Shown here piece after piece: positions 1 to 6,027 of a DNA stretch of 6,027 nt; within the stretch, counting starts at the first letter, position 1, and each line of letters starts with the position of its first letter. The stretch comes from Candidatus Omnitrophota bacterium. GTDB lineage: Bacteria; Omnitrophota; Gorgyraeia; Velamenicoccales; JABMQK01. The stretch lies in NCBI GenBank assembly GCA_028712915.1, contig JAQTPJ010000057.1, forward strand, positions 1-6,027, in the 5' to 3' direction. The notes beneath the pieces were generated by a model. The model saw only the letters and a list, made by a program, of their open reading frames with translations. It was not told where the DNA came from and ran no database searches. Made by a program: the position numbers and the translations under genes.

Positions 1-1
1 G

Positions 2-1256
2 GATAACATAATCGCTTCCTCTCAACTACAAATAACCGAAAGCGGCAAATTGCGAGAGTCTGTTCTTCTGGAAATCACTCAATTTAAAACTGAGCTCAAC
101 TCTGTCCAGGCCAAAGAAAATGATATTGCCAATACCGTGGCAATGCTGGAAAAATCCCTTGCCGCCGAGGAAGAAGCCCTTGCAGGGCAGGAAAATGAAA
201 AAACCGTCTGCATAGAAAAAATAGAGGACCTTGAAAAAGAATCTGCCAACCTGAAAATTGAAATTGAGGATTTAAAAAATGAATTATCCCGCCTTCAAGA
301 ACAACTAACAACCAAAAATGAAACCCTGGCGGAAAAAGAAAAAATCCTCAAACAATTGGAAGAAGAAGAGTATAGGCAAAATTCTGAAATCACCGAAGAC
401 AAAGAAAATCTGCACAAATCGCAATTAGGCCTTCAGGAAGATAAATTTAAAATAGACCAGATAAAAGAAAGGATGCTCCAGCTGTATCAGTATAATATCG
501 AAGAAGAACAATACCAGCCAAGCGAATTTGACAAAGAAGGCGCCAGGCAGGAAATAGATGTGCTTCGCAAGAAAGTCGAGAATTTCGGCACGGTAAACCT
601 TGTGGCCATTGAGGAACTGGAAGAATTAAAGAAGAGATACGAGTTCCTGGAACAGCAGCAAAAAGATTTAAGCTCCGCCAAGGAATCATTAAATGAAGCC
701 ATTAGAAAAATTAATCAGACAACAAGAAAAATGTTCCTGGATACTTTCCATACAGTGGCAAAGGAGTTTAAAAACTATTTTCAAACTGCTCTTTGGAGGA
801 GGGGACGCAGAGCTATTCCTGATAGATGAAGAAAACGTCCTGGAATCAGGCATAGAAATAATCTGCCGCCCTCCCGGAAAGAAACTACAGAATATTTTAC
901 TCTTATCCGGCGGCGAAAAATCCTTATCAGCTATCGCCTTAATTTTTGCCATATTTAAAACAAAACCCGCGCCATTCTGCGTATTAGATGAAATAGACGC
1001 CGCCTTAGACGAACTAAACGTAGACAGATATAGCAGGATGCTGAAAGAATTTGCTTCTGTATCCCAATTCATAATGATTACACATAATAAAAAGACAATC
1101 GCGCATGCAAACGTTATGTATGGAATCACCATGGAACAATCGGGCATATCCAAGATTGTTTCCGTAAAACTTAGCGAGAATAATAAAACCCCCGAAAAAA
1201 CAAGCAAACATTCCAAAGAAGACAAATCCGCCTTATCTCCCGCAGAAACAAACTAA
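2..1256 (+). CDS. smc: Chromosome segregation protein SMC, C-terminal part, frame interrupted by one base
   Basis: SMC is a cytoplasmic ATPase that forms the core of the condensin-like SMC-ScpAB complex, which compacts and separates chromosomes. The gene enters from the left edge already open, so only about the last 417 residues of a usual ~1200 are present. Positions 2 to about 700 encode a Lys/Glu/Gln-rich coiled coil (the arm returning from the hinge). The C-terminal head follows: LFGGGDAEL at 789-815, the PPGKK segment near 870-884, signature motif LLSGGEKSL at 900-926, Walker B and D-loop [13 protein letters not shown] at 975-1013 (catalytic Glu codon 990), and the switch-like ITHNKKT after it. 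The frame is +2 up to about 770 and +3 from about 774, so the gene reads through only if one base is removed. A 27-residue polar tail (1173-1253) follows the usual family end. Identity is near certain; whether the gene is intact is not. Confidence 0.95.
765..794 (+). other. Single-base frame break in smc
   Basis: Upstream frame 2 reads [12 protein letters not shown] up to 769, a good match to the SMC segment before the C-terminal head. It then runs into non-homologous [14 protein letters not shown] and stops at 827-829. Frame 3 picks up the family sequence [12 protein letters not shown] from about 780. Treating one A of the run 770-774 as extra gives [14 protein letters not shown], which fits the usual SMC pattern F-K-x-x-F-x-x-L-F-G-G-G. 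The most likely cause is a homopolymer indel in the read or assembly; a real mutation or a +1 recoding event are alternatives. A product stopping at 829 would lack the signature motif and Walker B and could not hydrolyse ATP. Confidence 0.88.
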
Positions 1257-1286
1257 ATTTTTGTAGTATAAACCTGGGATAAAAAA

Positions 1287-2471
1287 CTACTGGTGGGGAA
1301 AAATAACAACTTTATCCTTACCGCTATTTTTGGCTTCGTAAAGGGCTTTATCAGCTGCTTTTATCAACTCTGATTTATTATCGGCGTGGTTAGGAAATGT
1401 GGCTACACCTATACTCACTGTTATTTTACGCAAAGGCTGCCCCATGCCAACATCAAAATCATATTTGTCTATTGCGCTACGGATTCTTTCAGCAATAACC
1501 AAGGCATCTTTTATGTTGGTCTTGGGCAAGACTATTGCAAATTCTTCTCCTCCGTAACGGCATACGCAATCTAATTTCCTGGAAGCCTCTTTGAATATAT
1601 TGGCAATGGACACAAGCGCATTATCACCCTGCTGGTGGCCGTAGGTATCATTAAAAATCTTAAAGTTATCTATGTCTATCAAAAACAAGCTTAAGGAATC
1701 GTTTCCTTTATTTGAATTATCAAGCAGCTGATCCGTTACCTGCTGGAAATAGCCGTGATTCCACAAACCGGTAAGAGAATCAGTATGCGCCTTAATGAGC
1801 GTTTGTTCATACAGCTGAGAATTCTCTATAGCTAAAGCGGCGTGATTAGCAAACATAGTAAGCATACGTATATCGTCGTCAGTAATGGTTTTATTTGTTA
1901 CGAAATTATCCACTATAATCAAACCTACGACATCATCCTTGGCGCGAAGGGGAACAATAACAAATTCCTTGGAGTCAAAAAACTTAAGCAGGGGGTCGCC
2001 GCCTAAATTAGCTATTTTATCTTTTGTCGCATGGATATATGGACTGTCATTACGCACGGCTAGGCTAAGGATATTATTGTCGTTATAAGAAATAGAGACA
2101 GATTCAATAATGCGGTTGAATTTAGATTTCATCATTTTTTCCTTAGAGTAACACCCAATCAAATCCTTCAGGCCGGTTTTTCTTGTATCTATGCCTTTCC
2201 AGATAAAATCTGCCTCTTCGGTCGTATCGGGGCCTATCCCCATTTTGCCTTCCAGAACGCCAAGATTTCTGTTTACCAAAAACAGCATAGCCCTGTTAAA
2301 CCCAAGGCCTATATGGGCAGTAACACCTGTAAGAATAATGTAGAGAATCTCATCGAGCTTCAAAGTGGTATGCATGGCATTAGAGACCTCGTACAAAATA
2401 GACAATTCTGCCTTGGCTTTATTAAGCTCTTGTATGTGTTTTGACTCTTGCATAAGTATTAAAATTAACAT
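1287..2471 (-). CDS. GAF-GGDEF diguanylate cyclase, soluble
   Basis: This predicted enzyme joins two GTP molecules into the second messenger cyclic di-GMP. The 394-residue protein has no membrane segment or signal peptide, so it should be cytoplasmic. Residues 8-30 form a short helical lead-in. A GAF sensor domain spans roughly 20-220, ending in the typical MFANHAALAIENSQLYEQT linker, and is longer than average. The GGDEF domain spans about 228-390: DSLTGLWNHGYF (231-242), metal-binding Asp266 in LIDIDNFK, FNDTYGHQQGD (273-283) and active-site GGEEF (307-311). R298-x-x-D301, five residues before GGEEF, is an intact product-inhibition site as in PleD. I expect a catalytically active, feedback-inhibited enzyme; the GAF ligand is unknown. 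The start is uncertain: ATG codons at 2471 and at 2453 (residue 7) both lack a clear ribosome site. It converges on smc with a 30-bp gap and has no visible link to its neighbours. Confidence 0.93.
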   Translation of the reverse strand: MLILILMQESKHIQELNKAKAELSILYEVSNAMHTTLKLDEILYIILTGVTAHIGLGFNRAMLFLVNRNLGVLEGKMGIGPDTTEEADFIWKGIDTRKTGLKDLIGCYSKEKMMKSKFNRIIESVSISYNDNNILSLAVRNDSPYIHATKDKIANLGGDPLLKFFDSKEFVIVPLRAKDDVVGLIIVDNFVTNKTITDDDIRMLTMFANHAALAIENSQLYEQTLIKAHTDSLTGLWNHGYFQQVTDQLLDNSNKGNDSLSLFLIDIDNFKIFNDTYGHQQGDNALVSIANIFKEASRKLDCVCRYGGEEFAIVLPKTNIKDALVIAERIRSAIDKYDFDVGMGQPLRKITVSIGVATFPNHADNKSELIKAADKALYEAKNSGKDKVVIFPHQ

Positions 2472-2490
2472 AACAGCCCAAAACTGTCAA
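2462..2490 (-). promoter_or_regulatory. Weak candidate promoter for the diguanylate cyclase gene
   Basis: On the minus strand a perfect TTGACA (2490 down to 2485) is followed after 17 bases by TAATTT (2467 down to 2462), a poor -10 box with three of six consensus bases. If used, transcription would begin near 2455, almost at the second ATG (2453), giving a very short or absent leader and favouring that start. The -10 is weak enough that chance is a real possibility. An alternative AT-rich -10 (TATTAT or TATAAC on the minus strand around 2547-2558) overlaps the rightward promoter. Confidence 0.25.
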
Positions 2491-2531
2491 GCAAAAGGAA
2501 TAGGTCAACCAAAGTAAAAGAAAGCGCTGCC

Positions 2532-2560
2532 TTGACATTTACAGGATAATATGTTATACT
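2532..2560 (+). promoter_or_regulatory. Strong sigma-70-type extended -10 promoter for cvpA operon
   Basis: TTGACA at 2532-2537 is a perfect -35 box. It is followed by exactly 17 bases and TATACT at 2555-2560, five of six matches to TATAAT. TG at 2552-2553 one base before the -10 makes it an extended -10 promoter. Transcription should begin near 2566-2568, leaving about 35 bases of leader before the cvpA start at 2602. It is the only near-consensus promoter I see before the cvpA, NIF3-like and dnaG genes and probably drives all three. Confidence 0.8.
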
Positions 2561-2601
2561 TTTTTGCGATTTTATCCAAATTCATAACTATTTCAAAATA
2601 A

Positions 2602-3174
2602 ATGTTTTACCAATACATCTCTCAATTTAACTGGGTCGATATCCTAGTCATCATCCTGACCATAAGGATGTGCTATATCGGCCTAAAAAGAGGACTAGGC
2701 ATAGAAGTATTCAAATTCATAAGTTTATGCTTCTGCTCTTTTGTGGCATTTCATTTTTTCTACTCGTTAGGCGAGTTCATCAACAGTAAAATCCCGATAC
2801 TCCCCTTAGAATCAACTCTAATATTTACATATCTTGTTTTAATTTTTATAATTACTATAATTTTTACGATTATAAGGGATGGTTTCCTGATGGTAATAAG
2901 AACTGAAGGAGACAGCCCTACCAGCAAATATCTAGGCATAACTTTAGGATTTATAAGGGGGCTGTTAATAAGCGGTTTTGTTATATTTGCGCTGTTGATT
3001 TCCAATATCCGTTATTTTGAGTTAAGCTGCAGGTCGTCTTTTCTGGGCCCTAAAATAGTAAATATGACGACGAAGACTTACGAATTCGCCTTTTATGGTA
3101 TTGTCTCAAAAATCTTTCCTGATCAAAACTTCAACCAAGAAGTCACAAAAGCAACACAAGAAAAAGCCTTATAA
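2602..3174 (+). CDS. CvpA family inner-membrane protein
   Basis: This is a 190-residue hydrophobic protein. Likely membrane helices are at about residues 11-28, 34-56, 70-92 and 113-135, the four-helix plan of the CvpA (colicin V production protein) family. Family marks are the N-terminal WVDILVI, the Gly-spaced segment YIGLKRGLGIEVFK (Gly27, Gly31, Gly33, Glu35) and the LGFIRGLL stretch (116-122 region) at the start of the last helix. The family is widespread and linked to envelope homeostasis and, in E. coli, colicin V export; its biochemical role is unsettled. The ATG at 2602 is chosen because it puts the conserved WVDI near the N-terminus and lies just after the promoter, though no Shine-Dalgarno sequence precedes it. 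It is first in the rightward group, 60 bp before the NIF3-like gene. Alternative: an unrelated small four-helix membrane protein, which I think unlikely. Confidence 0.82.
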   Translation: MFYQYISQFNWVDILVIILTIRMCYIGLKRGLGIEVFKFISLCFCSFVAFHFFYSLGEFINSKIPILPLESTLIFTYLVLIFIITIIFTIIRDGFLMVIRTEGDSPTSKYLGITLGFIRGLLISGFVIFALLISNIRYFELSCRSSFLGPKIVNMTTKTYEFAFYGIVSKIFPDQNFNQEVTKATQEKAL

Positions 3175-3223
3175 AAACAGGATCCGCAAGAGCTATCTTC
3201 ATCGCTAATTTAATTTTTAGCTA

Positions 3224-3230
3224 AGGGAGG
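3224..3230 (+). promoter_or_regulatory. Ribosome binding site of the NIF3-like gene
   Basis: AGGGAGG ends four bases before the ATG at 3235. It is the only strong Shine-Dalgarno match before a gene start in this window and fixes that start. A small inverted repeat (GCTAA 3204-3208, TTAGC 3217-3221) sits just upstream but is too weak to call as a regulatory hairpin. Confidence 0.8.
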
Positions 3231-3234
3231 AATA

Positions 3235-4194
3235 ATGAAGTTGTTAGATATCTATAAAATCGCTGTGGAAGAAAGCATAAAACAAGATCCCCGGGGCAAA
3301 GATGCCGTAGTAAAAGAACTAAAAGAGAAGAAAGCCGCATTTGAAAAATTAGATGCTCAAAAACGCAAAGAATTTGATAAAGAAGAACTGACAAACCCTT
3401 ATGCGGACAGTAGGATCCTGTATGGCGATCTGGATAAAGATATAAAAGGGGTTCTTGTAGGAATAGATATAGACGCGAGCGAAATAATCCTGGCTGATTG
3501 GATTAATTTTAAAAACAAAAAGAAAACCATAGACCTGTGCATATCCCACCATCCGGAAGGCTCTGCCTGGGCAAGCTTTTATGAAGTAATGGGCATGCAG
3601 GCAGCCATACTGGCTAAATTCGGAGTACCTATAAATATAGGCGAAGGGCTGCTGCAGGAACGCATGGCCGAAGTCTCCCGCAGGGTCCATGCGGCTAACC
3701 ATAACAAAACGGTAGACGCGGCAAAACTATTGGGCATACCTTTAATGTGCCTGCATACCGTTGCGGATAATTTCGCTTCCAGCTATATTCAAAACCTGAT
3801 AGATAAAAATAAACCGGAAAAGGTAGAAGATATTATCTCTATTTTAAAAAGCATACCGGAATACCAATTAGCCAGTAAAGATAAGGCTGGCCCTAAAATA
3901 ATACTTGGCGACGCGAAACATAAAGCCGGAAAGATTATTGTAGAGATGACCGGCGGCACAGAAGGACACAAGGATATTTTTGAAAATTATATACAGGCTG
4001 GCATAGGAACAATTATAGCCATGCATCTAAGCGAAGAACACTTCCAGAAAGCAAAAGGGAAACAACTGAATATAATTATAGCCGGCCACATTGCCTCTGA
4101 TAATGTGGGGGTAAACCTGCTCTTGGATAAAATCCAGCAGAAAGGAAAACTGGAAATCACCGAGTGCTCCGGCTTCAGAAGGGTCAAACGTTAA
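3235..4194 (+). CDS. NIF3/DUF34-family dinuclear metal-binding protein
   Basis: The 319-residue protein belongs to the NIF3 (NGG1p-interacting factor 3-like, DUF34) family. Members form hexameric rings with a two-metal site; their physiological reaction is unsettled. Recognisable elements are VLVGIDIDASEIILA (73-87), ISHHPEG with His105-His106, CLHTVADN with His174 and Asp178, the glycine-rich MTGGTEGHK (238-246), and IAGHIASDNVGVNLLLD with His285 and Asp289. His105, His106, Asp178 and His285 line up with metal ligands I recall for E. coli YbgI (His63, His64, Asp101, His215). The fifth ligand, Glu219 in YbgI, appears here as Asp289. Residues 1-60 are a charged helical region, and the HHP-to-Asp spacing is longer than in YbgI (73 versus 38 residues), so this is a longer subfamily. 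The start is fixed by a strong ribosome site. It lies 60 bp after cvpA and 38 bp before dnaG, so it is probably co-transcribed with both. Confidence 0.87.
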   Translation: MKLLDIYKIAVEESIKQDPRGKDAVVKELKEKKAAFEKLDAQKRKEFDKEELTNPYADSRILYGDLDKDIKGVLVGIDIDASEIILADWINFKNKKKTIDLCISHHPEGSAWASFYEVMGMQAAILAKFGVPINIGEGLLQERMAEVSRRVHAANHNKTVDAAKLLGIPLMCLHTVADNFASSYIQNLIDKNKPEKVEDIISILKSIPEYQLASKDKAGPKIILGDAKHKAGKIIVEMTGGTEGHKDIFENYIQAGIGTIIAMHLSEEHFQKAKGKQLNIIIAGHIASDNVGVNLLLDKIQQKGKLEITECSGFRRVKR

Positions 4195-4232
4195 CTAAAA
4201 TAATTTGTCTAAAGTTTAAAATAGATTTTTAA

Positions 4233-6027
4233 ATGCCGAAAACCATACCTACGGAAGTCATAAACGATATCCAGGACCGCTGCGATATCGTCGAGCTGAT
4301 TTCCTCCTACATACCGCTCAAAAGGACGGGGCGTAATTTCAAAGCCAACTGCCCTTTCCACAACGAAAAAACTCCGTCTTTTGTCGTAAGCCCGGACAAA
4401 CAGATCTATCACTGTTTCGGCTGCGGCGAAGGAGGCAATGCCCTAAGCTTCCTGATGAAATATGAACACCTGGATTTTAAAGAAGCGCTGGAGGTATTGG
4501 CAAAAAGGGCAGGGGTTGCAATCCAATTTGAGGAACAAGGCCAGGACGCAGAAAGAACATATATAAATGAACTTTACAGGATAAACGAACTTGCCTGCGA
4601 TTTCTACCATAATTTATTATTAAAAAGAAATGACCCCGCGCTGAATAAATATTTCCAAGCAAGAAACATCAAAGAAGAAACATTGAAAAAATTCAAAATC
4701 GGACTTGCCCCCAACCTATGGGACGGACTTTTGAATTACCTCAGGGCAAAATCCATAAATATAAAATTTATTGAAAAGGCAGGATTAATTATTGCTAAAG
4801 AAAACGGCGGTTTCTACGACAGGTTCCGTAACAGGCTGATAATACCCGTATTGGACATAAAAAACAGGGTTATCGCCTTTGGCGCGCGTGTTTTAGACGA
4901 CAGCCTCCCTAAATATATAAACTCGCCGGAAACACAGATATATATCAAAGGGAAAAACCTATTCGGCCTCAGTCTGGCCAAAGACACCATAAGGGAAAAA
5001 GATTGTTGTTTAATAGTAGAGGGGTATTTTGACGTAATAGCCCCCATGCAAAACGGATTTATGAATATAGTCGCTTCGTCAGGCACAGCCCTCACTCCGG
5101 AACAAATAAGGCTGCTTAAAAGATATACCAAAAACGTAATAGTAATATACGACGCTGACAAAGCAGGGCAGCTTGCGACCTTAAGAAGTTTGGACTTATT
5201 CCTTGAAGAAGATATGTTCGTAAAAGTGGTAAACCTGCCTAAAGGATACGACCCTGATTTACTAGTCAGGAAGTTCGGAATAGAGAAATTCCAGGAATTA
5301 GTTAATAAATCGATGGATATATTCGATTATAAGCTGGACCTGCTAAAAAATCTCTATGACATAAAGAAGATAAACGAAAAAACAAAAATAGCCGCTGAGA
5401 TGCTCTCTATGATAAAAAAGATAAAAAATGAAATACTGAAGTCTGAATACATAAAAATGCTGGCGGAGAAAATATCGGTAAGCGAAACATCTTTGATGAA
5501 AGAACTGAATAAGATAAAATTAAATACTTTCCAAACAAATTATGATTATGCGGTTACCGAAAAACATACTGCCGCAGTCCATAATAAGCCTGAAAAGATG
5601 CTGGTTAAATTAATCCTTGAAGACGCGCAAATCATAGAAAGATTAAAGGGCAATATCTCTCCTGGCGACCTGCAGGACAAAAGGCTGCAGAAAATTTTAG
5701 ATCTGGCTTTCAATCTATACGAATCGCACCAACAACTAAAGCCTAACCAAATTATAAATTATCTGGATGATCAAGAGTGTATCGATTTAATCTCTGAGCT
5801 AAGCAGCGAAGAAACACTTATCTGCGAATTAAATAACCGCGAAAATATTATAAAGGATTGCCTCAGGAGGATAGAATCAAGCAATGCCGAGCTGAGGCTT
5901 AAGAATCTGCAGTCCCAGATAAAGAATGCAGAAGAAAAAGGCAATCCGGAATCATTAGATAAACTCAGGAATGAATTTAATATACTGATGAAAAAGAAAG
6001 GGAAATCCGGAAATGAAGAAATTAGAA
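4233..6027 (+). CDS. dnaG: DNA primase DnaG, runs off the right edge
   Basis: Primase makes the RNA primers for replication and binds the DnaB helicase. I read 598 codons from ATG 4233 to the window edge with no stop; the family is usually about 580-650 residues, so only a little is missing. Order of domains: CHC2 zinc finger with Cys40, His43, Cys61 and Cys64; the RNA polymerase core with RFRNRLIIPVLD and the basic segment PKYINSPET; the TOPRIM domain with catalytic Glu263 in VEGYFDV (codon 5019) and Asp307/Asp309 in YDADKAGQ (codons 5151 and 5157), close to E. coli Glu265, Asp309 and Asp311. The helical C-terminal part (about 450 onward) fits the helicase-binding domain and ends in Lys/Glu-rich helices. 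No Shine-Dalgarno sequence precedes the start, but residue 1 sits at the usual distance from the zinc finger. Catalytic residues are all present. Confidence 0.97.
   Translation, partial: MPKTIPTEVINDIQDRCDIVELISSYIPLKRTGRNFKANCPFHNEKTPSFVVSPDKQIYHCFGCGEGGNALSFLMKYEHLDFKEALEVLAKRAGVAIQFEEQGQDAERTYINELYRINELACDFYHNLLLKRNDPALNKYFQARNIKEETLKKFKIGLAPNLWDGLLNYLRAKSINIKFIEKAGLIIAKENGGFYDRFRNRLIIPVLDIKNRVIAFGARVLDDSLPKYINSPETQIYIKGKNLFGLSLAKDTIREKDCCLIVEGYFDVIAPMQNGFMNIVASSGTALTPEQIRLLKRYTKNVIVIYDADKAGQLATLRSLDLFLEEDMFVKVVNLPKGYDPDLLVRKFGIEKFQELVNKSMDIFDYKLDLLKNLYDIKKINEKTKIAAEMLSMIKKIKNEILKSEYIKMLAEKISVSETSLMKELNKIKLNTFQTNYDYAVTEKHTAAVHNKPEKMLVKLILEDAQIIERLKGNISPGDLQDKRLQKILDLAFNLYESHQQLKPNQIINYLDDQECIDLISELSSEETLICELNNRENIIKDCLRRIESSNAELRLKNLQSQIKNAEEKGNPESLDKLRNEFNILMKKKGKSGNEEIR
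6013..6027 (+). CDS. Probable start of the gene after dnaG, perhaps rpoD
   Basis: An ATG at 6013 opens frame 1 with MKKLE and overlaps the still-open end of dnaG. A weak AAAGGGA (5997-6003) lies about nine bases upstream. The primary sigma factor gene rpoD very often follows dnaG, and the dnaG reading is already near full family length, so this is a plausible rpoD start. Five codons cannot identify a protein; the call rests on position alone and could be a chance ATG inside the last codons of dnaG. Confidence 0.33.

Noticed and set aside
693..776. An ATG at 693 could start a separate short SMC-head protein in frame 3
   Set aside because: The 28 residues encoded from 693 to about 776 in frame 3 do not resemble SMC, while frame 2 over the same bases does. 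The ATG is an out-of-frame accident exposed by the frame break.
795..828. GGAGGAGGGG (795-804) looks like a strong ribosome binding site inside smc, with an ATG at 826
   Set aside because: The purine run is explained by the conserved Gly-Gly-Gly codons. The ATG at 826 opens a frame that stops after nine codons.
1257..1295. Possible bidirectional terminator between the convergent smc and cyclase genes (GTAGT 1263-1267 with ACTAC 1286-1290)
   Set aside because: The stem is only five base pairs with an 18-base loop, is AT-rich and has no well-placed T-tract.
2546..2557. Inverted repeat ATAA-TATG-TTAT overlapping the cvpA -10 box, a possible operator
   Set aside because: Four-base arms made only of A and T arise easily by chance within a -10 region.
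3204..3221. GCTAA...TTAGC hairpin before the NIF3-like ribosome site, a possible attenuator or riboswitch
   Set aside because: A five-pair AT-rich stem in a 60-bp gap is too small for a riboswitch, and it has no terminator-like T-tract.
4814..5161. Minus-strand open frame of 115 codons inside dnaG
   Set aside because: It lies entirely opposite the conserved TOPRIM-coding part of dnaG, has no recognisable protein features and is a shadow of the real gene.

Overview
This is a chromosomal housekeeping stretch from an uncultured-type, moderately AT-rich bacterium. The genes use many ATA, AGA and AGG codons. From the gene mix and the flavour of the proteins (a GAF-GGDEF protein whose N-terminus runs ELSILYEVSNAMHTTLKLDE, a long NIF3-like protein, and a primase followed by an apparent rpoD start) I lean towards Candidatus Omnitrophota or a neighbouring phylum. 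This is an impression from memory, not a computed assignment. I see no mobile element, CRISPR array, tRNA, rRNA or riboswitch.

Layout. Positions 2-1256 (+) hold the last ~417 residues of the chromosome-condensation ATPase SMC: coiled coil, then the C-terminal ATPase head with signature motif and Walker B. The reading frame breaks by one base at about 770-791; removing one A from the A-run 770-774 restores a perfect family match. Convergent to it, at 1287-2471 (-), is a soluble GAF-GGDEF diguanylate cyclase with intact active site and inhibitory site. A 130-bp spacer separates this gene from a rightward group and carries a near-consensus extended -10 promoter (2532-2560) pointing right. The group is a CvpA-family membrane protein (2602-3174), a NIF3/DUF34-family metal-binding protein (3235-4194) and DNA primase dnaG (4233 to beyond the right edge). 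An ATG at 6013 overlapping the end of dnaG is probably the start of rpoD.

How the parts relate. The rightward genes lie 60 and 38 bp apart on one strand with one good promoter in front, so they look like one transcription unit: a variant of the dnaG-rpoD macromolecular-synthesis arrangement led by cvpA and a NIF3-like gene. The cyclase is read the opposite way and has no visible functional link to its neighbours. I found no convincing new biological system. The points most worth a second look are the smc frame break, the NIF3-like gene tied to primase with an Asp where the family usually has a Glu metal ligand, and the scarcity of Shine-Dalgarno sequences.
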